Source of the DNA: an uncultured Ectothiorhodospiraceae bacterium
Lineage (GTDB): Bacteria > Pseudomonadota > Gammaproteobacteria > UBA9214
Direction: 5' to 3'
DNA length: 7,953 nt
Assembly: GCA_947258945.1 (NCBI GenBank)
Contig: CAMYKJ010000020.1
Span: 1 to 7,953 of the forward strand
The position numbers and the translations under genes are program-made. The notes beneath the pieces are model-generated. The model searched no databases. It worked only from the letters and a program-made list of their open reading frames with translations, and had not been told where the DNA came from. Shown one piece after another: positions 6,140 to 7,953 of this stretch; the stretch's first letter is position 1, and the number at the start of each line of letters is the position of its first letter.

Positions 6140-7348
6140 ATGGCATCCATGGACCAGTATGACGTAATCATCATCGGCAGCGGCATCGTCGGCGGCACAC
6201 TGGCCTGTGCCCTTGGCCGGTCCGGTCTGCGGGTTGCGCTGGTCGAGGCGCGGGAGCCGGACATCAGGATCGGCACCGATCCGCGGGTCTACGCCATTAC
6301 GCGCGCCTCGGAACAGATTTTCCGCTCGCTGGAAGTATGGGATGCAATTGCCGCGCAACCGGTGTGTGCATTCACCGACATGGAAGTATGGGATGCCGGT
6401 AGCGACGGCGTCCTGCACTTCGACTGCGCGGAGCTCGCCGTGCCCTGGCTCGGCCACATCATCGAACCGGGTATCATGCTGGCTGCATTACAGGACCGGC
6501 TGCAGACGCTGGACGGCGTCGATCTGTACTGCCCGTCCCTGTTTGCGGAGATCGATTGCGTTGCTGACCGGGTGGTCGTTACGCTGGAAGACGGTCGCAG
6601 CCTGTCCGCACCGTTGCTTGCCGCGGCCGACGGTGCGCGTTCGCCGGTGCGCGAACGGCTCGGCATCGAGGTGCGTCGTCATGATTATCACCAGACCAGC
6701 CTGGCGGCACGCGTGCACACCGCCCTGCCGCATATGAACACCGCCTGGCAGCGCTTTCTGCCGGGCGGGCCGCTGGCCTTCCTGCCGCTTGCGGACGGCT
6801 GGAGTTCCATCGTCTGGACCCTGCCGGAAGACGATGTCGAGCGTATTGAGTCGCTCGACCAGGATGCCTTCCACGCGGCACTTGCAAACGCATTCGACCA
6901 CCGGCTGGGCGACATCGTCGATTCAGGGCCGCGCAAGACCTGGCCGCTGGTACGGCAGCATGCCGTGCACTACGTACAGGAGCGTGTGGCACTGCTGGGC
7001 GATGCGGCGCATGCCATCCACCCGCTCGCCGGCCAGGGCGTCAACCTCGGGCTGCTCGATGCCGCGGTGCTTGCCGGGGTGGTGCTGGAGGCGCGCGCAG
7101 GAAACAGGGACACGGGAAGCCTGCATACCTTGCGCCGCTACGAGCGCTGGCGCCGCAGCGACAACCAGCTCATGATGACGGCCATGGATGGCATCAACCG
7201 CCTGTTCAGCAACGTAAATCTGCCCGCCGGCCGGTTGCGCGGTGCCGGTCTGTCGCTGGTGGGCCTTACCGCGCCGGTCAGGCACGCCCTGATGCGCCAT
7301 GCCATGGGTCTTGCCGGCGACCTGCCGGCTCTTGCGCGGCCGCAATAA
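6140..7348 (+). CDS. ubiI: UbiI/VisC-type ubiquinone hydroxylase
   Basis: This is a second FAD-dependent hydroxylase of the UbiH/UbiF/VisC/COQ6 family, 402 residues, probably catalysing C5 hydroxylation in ubiquinone synthesis. It has the N-terminal GSGIVG loop (13-18) with E36, the DG motif AAADGARSPVRERLGI (161-176, D164-G165), and ALLGDAAHAIHPLAGQGVNLG split over 284-304, with a true GD (G287-D288) as in UbiI. It is clearly a paralogue of ubiH. The choice of UbiI over UbiF rests on synteny and the GD-AAH-PLAGQGVNLG form. The ATG at 6140 follows GGAA (6131-6134) at a workable distance; an ATG at 6149 is possible and would drop MAS. The 289-nt gap from ubiH contains a repeat element, so the two may be less tightly coexpressed than usual. 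No terminator follows clearly. Confidence 0.88.
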   Translation: MASMDQYDVIIIGSGIVGGTLACALGRSGLRVALVEAREPDIRIGTDPRVYAITRASEQIFRSLEVWDAIAAQPVCAFTDMEVWDAGSDGVLHFDCAELAVPWLGHIIEPGIMLAALQDRLQTLDGVDLYCPSLFAEIDCVADRVVVTLEDGRSLSAPLLAAADGARSPVRERLGIEVRRHDYHQTSLAARVHTALPHMNTAWQRFLPGGPLAFLPLADGWSSIVWTLPEDDVERIESLDQDAFHAALANAFDHRLGDIVDSGPRKTWPLVRQHAVHYVQERVALLGDAAHAIHPLAGQGVNLGLLDAAVLAGVVLEARAGNRDTGSLHTLRRYERWRRSDNQLMMTAMDGINRLFSNVNLPAGRLRGAGLSLVGLTAPVRHALMRHAMGLAGDLPALARPQ

Positions 7349-7421
7349 AAATCCAGCTACGGCGGGTGCCTGCAAATTTTCGGCTGGCCAAGGGGAAAGT
7401 GCAGGGCCGGGTTTTTAAATA

Positions 7422-7618
7422 AAATTGGCCACGGAAGCACACGGAAAAACACTGAAATATGGGGAATTATCGCAAGAGCGCTCCCCGCCATCGCGGGGAC
7501 GGGCCTGCCGGCGCGAAGCGGATTTAAAATGGTCACGGGGTCCACACGGGTGCGCGGGAATATATCCACTAAGCTATTTATTTTTCAATGTTTTTCCGTG
7601 TGCTGCCGTGGGCGGTTT
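7422..7618. repeat. 197-bp inverted-repeat element with 38-nt arms
   Basis: The arms 7422-7459 and 7581-7618 are reverse complements at 32 of 38 positions, with the core CCACGG-AGCACACGGAAAAACA. A third, degenerate copy in the same orientation as the left arm starts near 7531 (TGGTCACGGGGTCCACACGG). The interior also holds a perfect hairpin, CCCCGC-CATC-GCGGGG (7483-7498). Such cacggaagcacacgg repeats are widespread in environmental bacterial genomes; here the arrangement looks like a small non-coding mobile or foldback element. No transposase and no clear target duplication are visible. Confidence 0.65.
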
Positions 7619-7679
7619 AATTCAGTAAAGGGCGACGAGCCCGATATCGACACCCATTTCGGGCATCCCTCCTTATATA

Positions 7680-7708
7680 TGGAACTCCGTCGCGGGCGCA
7701 GGTATATT
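7680..7708 (+). promoter_or_regulatory. Candidate promoter of the glycine riboswitch transcript
   Basis: TATATT (7703-7708; 5 of 6 to the -10 consensus) lies 17 nt after a poor -35, TGGAAC (7680-7685; 3 of 6). A start about 7 nt downstream would be near 7715, the first base of the P0 helix of the riboswitch. The fit in position supports it more than the -35 does. Confidence 0.4.
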
Positions 7709-7714
7709 TGCGCC

Positions 7715-7910
7715 TCAACGTAACTCTGTCGCGGGAGAGAGTTCCAGCCGCTACCGGCTGCAACCGCCGAAGGCGCAACACGCCCGGAAACGCTCAGGCA
7801 AACGGACCGCAGCAGAAGTTGACTCTGGAGAGCGGCCGCAGTGCGGCCCACCGAAGGGGATCTGCACCCGCTGGGAGGGTGCAGCAACTCTCTCAGGTTA
7901 CCGGACAGAG
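7715..7910 (+). promoter_or_regulatory. Tandem glycine riboswitch
   Basis: Two consecutive glycine aptamers are visible. Aptamer 1 is closed by P1 (7726-7734 with 7807-7815), contains the stem CAGCCG/CGGCTG (7745-7760), the conserved CCGAAGG, and GCTCAGGCAAACGGACCGC. Aptamer 2 is closed by CTCTG/CAGAG (7823-7827, 7906-7910), with stems GGCCGC/GCGGCC (7834-7848) and CTGCACCC/GGGTGCAG (7862-7884), CCGAAGG, and CTCTCAGG then CCGGACAGAG. A leader segment TCAAC (7715-7719) pairs perfectly with the linker GTTGA (7818-7822), the P0 helix of the leader-linker kink-turn. The class typically controls glycine cleavage (gcvT) or glycine transport genes; synteny (gcvT after ubiI in E. coli) makes gcvT the expected target just beyond the right edge. 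Confidence 0.95.
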
Positions 7911-7948
7911 GGGCGACGGTTGGCCACTGGCTGCCGTCGCCCTTTTTT
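7911..7948 (+). terminator. Intrinsic terminator, riboswitch expression platform
   Basis: GGGCGACGG (7911-7919) and CCGTCGCCC (7934-7942) form a perfect 9-bp stem with a 14-nt loop, followed by six T (7943-7948). It starts immediately after the last base of aptamer 2 P1, and four more pairs (7907-7910 with 7943-7946) could form only at the expense of P1. This is a transcription-level control platform. Confidence 0.93.
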
Positions 7949-7953
7949 ATTGC

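Larger units (their letters stand above)
7349..7714. other. Gene-free stretch between ubiI and the riboswitch
   Basis: No gene is supported here. From left to right it holds a GGCC-flanked weak hairpin followed by TTTTT (7412-7416), a poor candidate for the ubiI terminator; the inverted-repeat element at 7422-7618; overlapping small hairpins in 7630-7664 (GGGC/GCCC at 7630-7642, or GCCCGA/TCGGGC at 7639-7664); and a promoter-like region reaching the riboswitch, including a GGCGCA/TGCGCC stem at 7695-7714. Short open frames crossing it resemble nothing and overlap the repeats. Confidence 0.6.

Noticed and set aside
7383..7416. Terminator after ubiI formed by GGCC segments before TTTTT
   Set aside because: The stem is at most about 4 bp with a long loop, too weak to call as an intrinsic terminator.
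7585..7887. A 100-codon minus-strand open frame at the right end
   Set aside because: It lies across the glycine riboswitch on the opposite strand; the RNA structure explains the sequence.

Overview
This window is a conserved housekeeping block from a gammaproteobacterium with a GC-rich chromosome. The order is EVE-domain gene, 5-formyl-THF cyclo-ligase, 6S RNA, zapA, a small coiled-coil gene of the TIGR02449 type, then divergently ygfB, pepP, ubiH, ubiI and a glycine riboswitch. It matches the E. coli order fau(ygfA)-ssrS-zapA / ygfB-pepP-ubiH-ubiI-gcvT. The extra small gene before zapA and the EVE gene after the cyclo-ligase are, as I recall, the Pseudomonas-type version of this locus. The species cannot be named from the window.

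Layout. 1-509 is AT-rich and gene-free, with a few inverted repeats. The minus-strand unit (2557 down to 510) reads TIGR02449-like protein, zapA (ATGA overlap), 6S RNA, 5-formyl-THF cyclo-ligase, EVE protein. A 167-nt divergent region (2558-2724) holds a good sigma70-type promoter for the minus unit, an extended -10 for the plus unit and two inverted repeats. The plus-strand unit (2725-7348) reads ygfB, pepP, ubiH, ubiI. A 289-nt spacer carrying a paired, inverted dRS3-like palindrome element separates ubiH from ubiI. After ubiI comes a 366-nt gene-free stretch with a second inverted-repeat element, then a tandem glycine riboswitch with a P0 helix and an intrinsic terminator at the right edge. 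The gene it controls, most likely gcvT, lies just outside the window.

How the parts work together. UbiH and UbiI are flavin hydroxylases of aerobic ubiquinone synthesis. PepP trims Xaa-Pro peptides. ZapA, and possibly its small coiled-coil neighbour, serve the FtsZ ring. 6S RNA binds sigma70 RNA polymerase in stationary phase. The cyclo-ligase and the expected glycine cleavage genes both belong to folate one-carbon metabolism.

I found no previously undescribed protein system. The unusual material is non-coding: a probable leaderless start for the zapA unit, two repeat elements inserted around ubiI, and the architecture of the glycine riboswitch, including a duplicated P1-like leader and a possible long-range pairing with the terminator.
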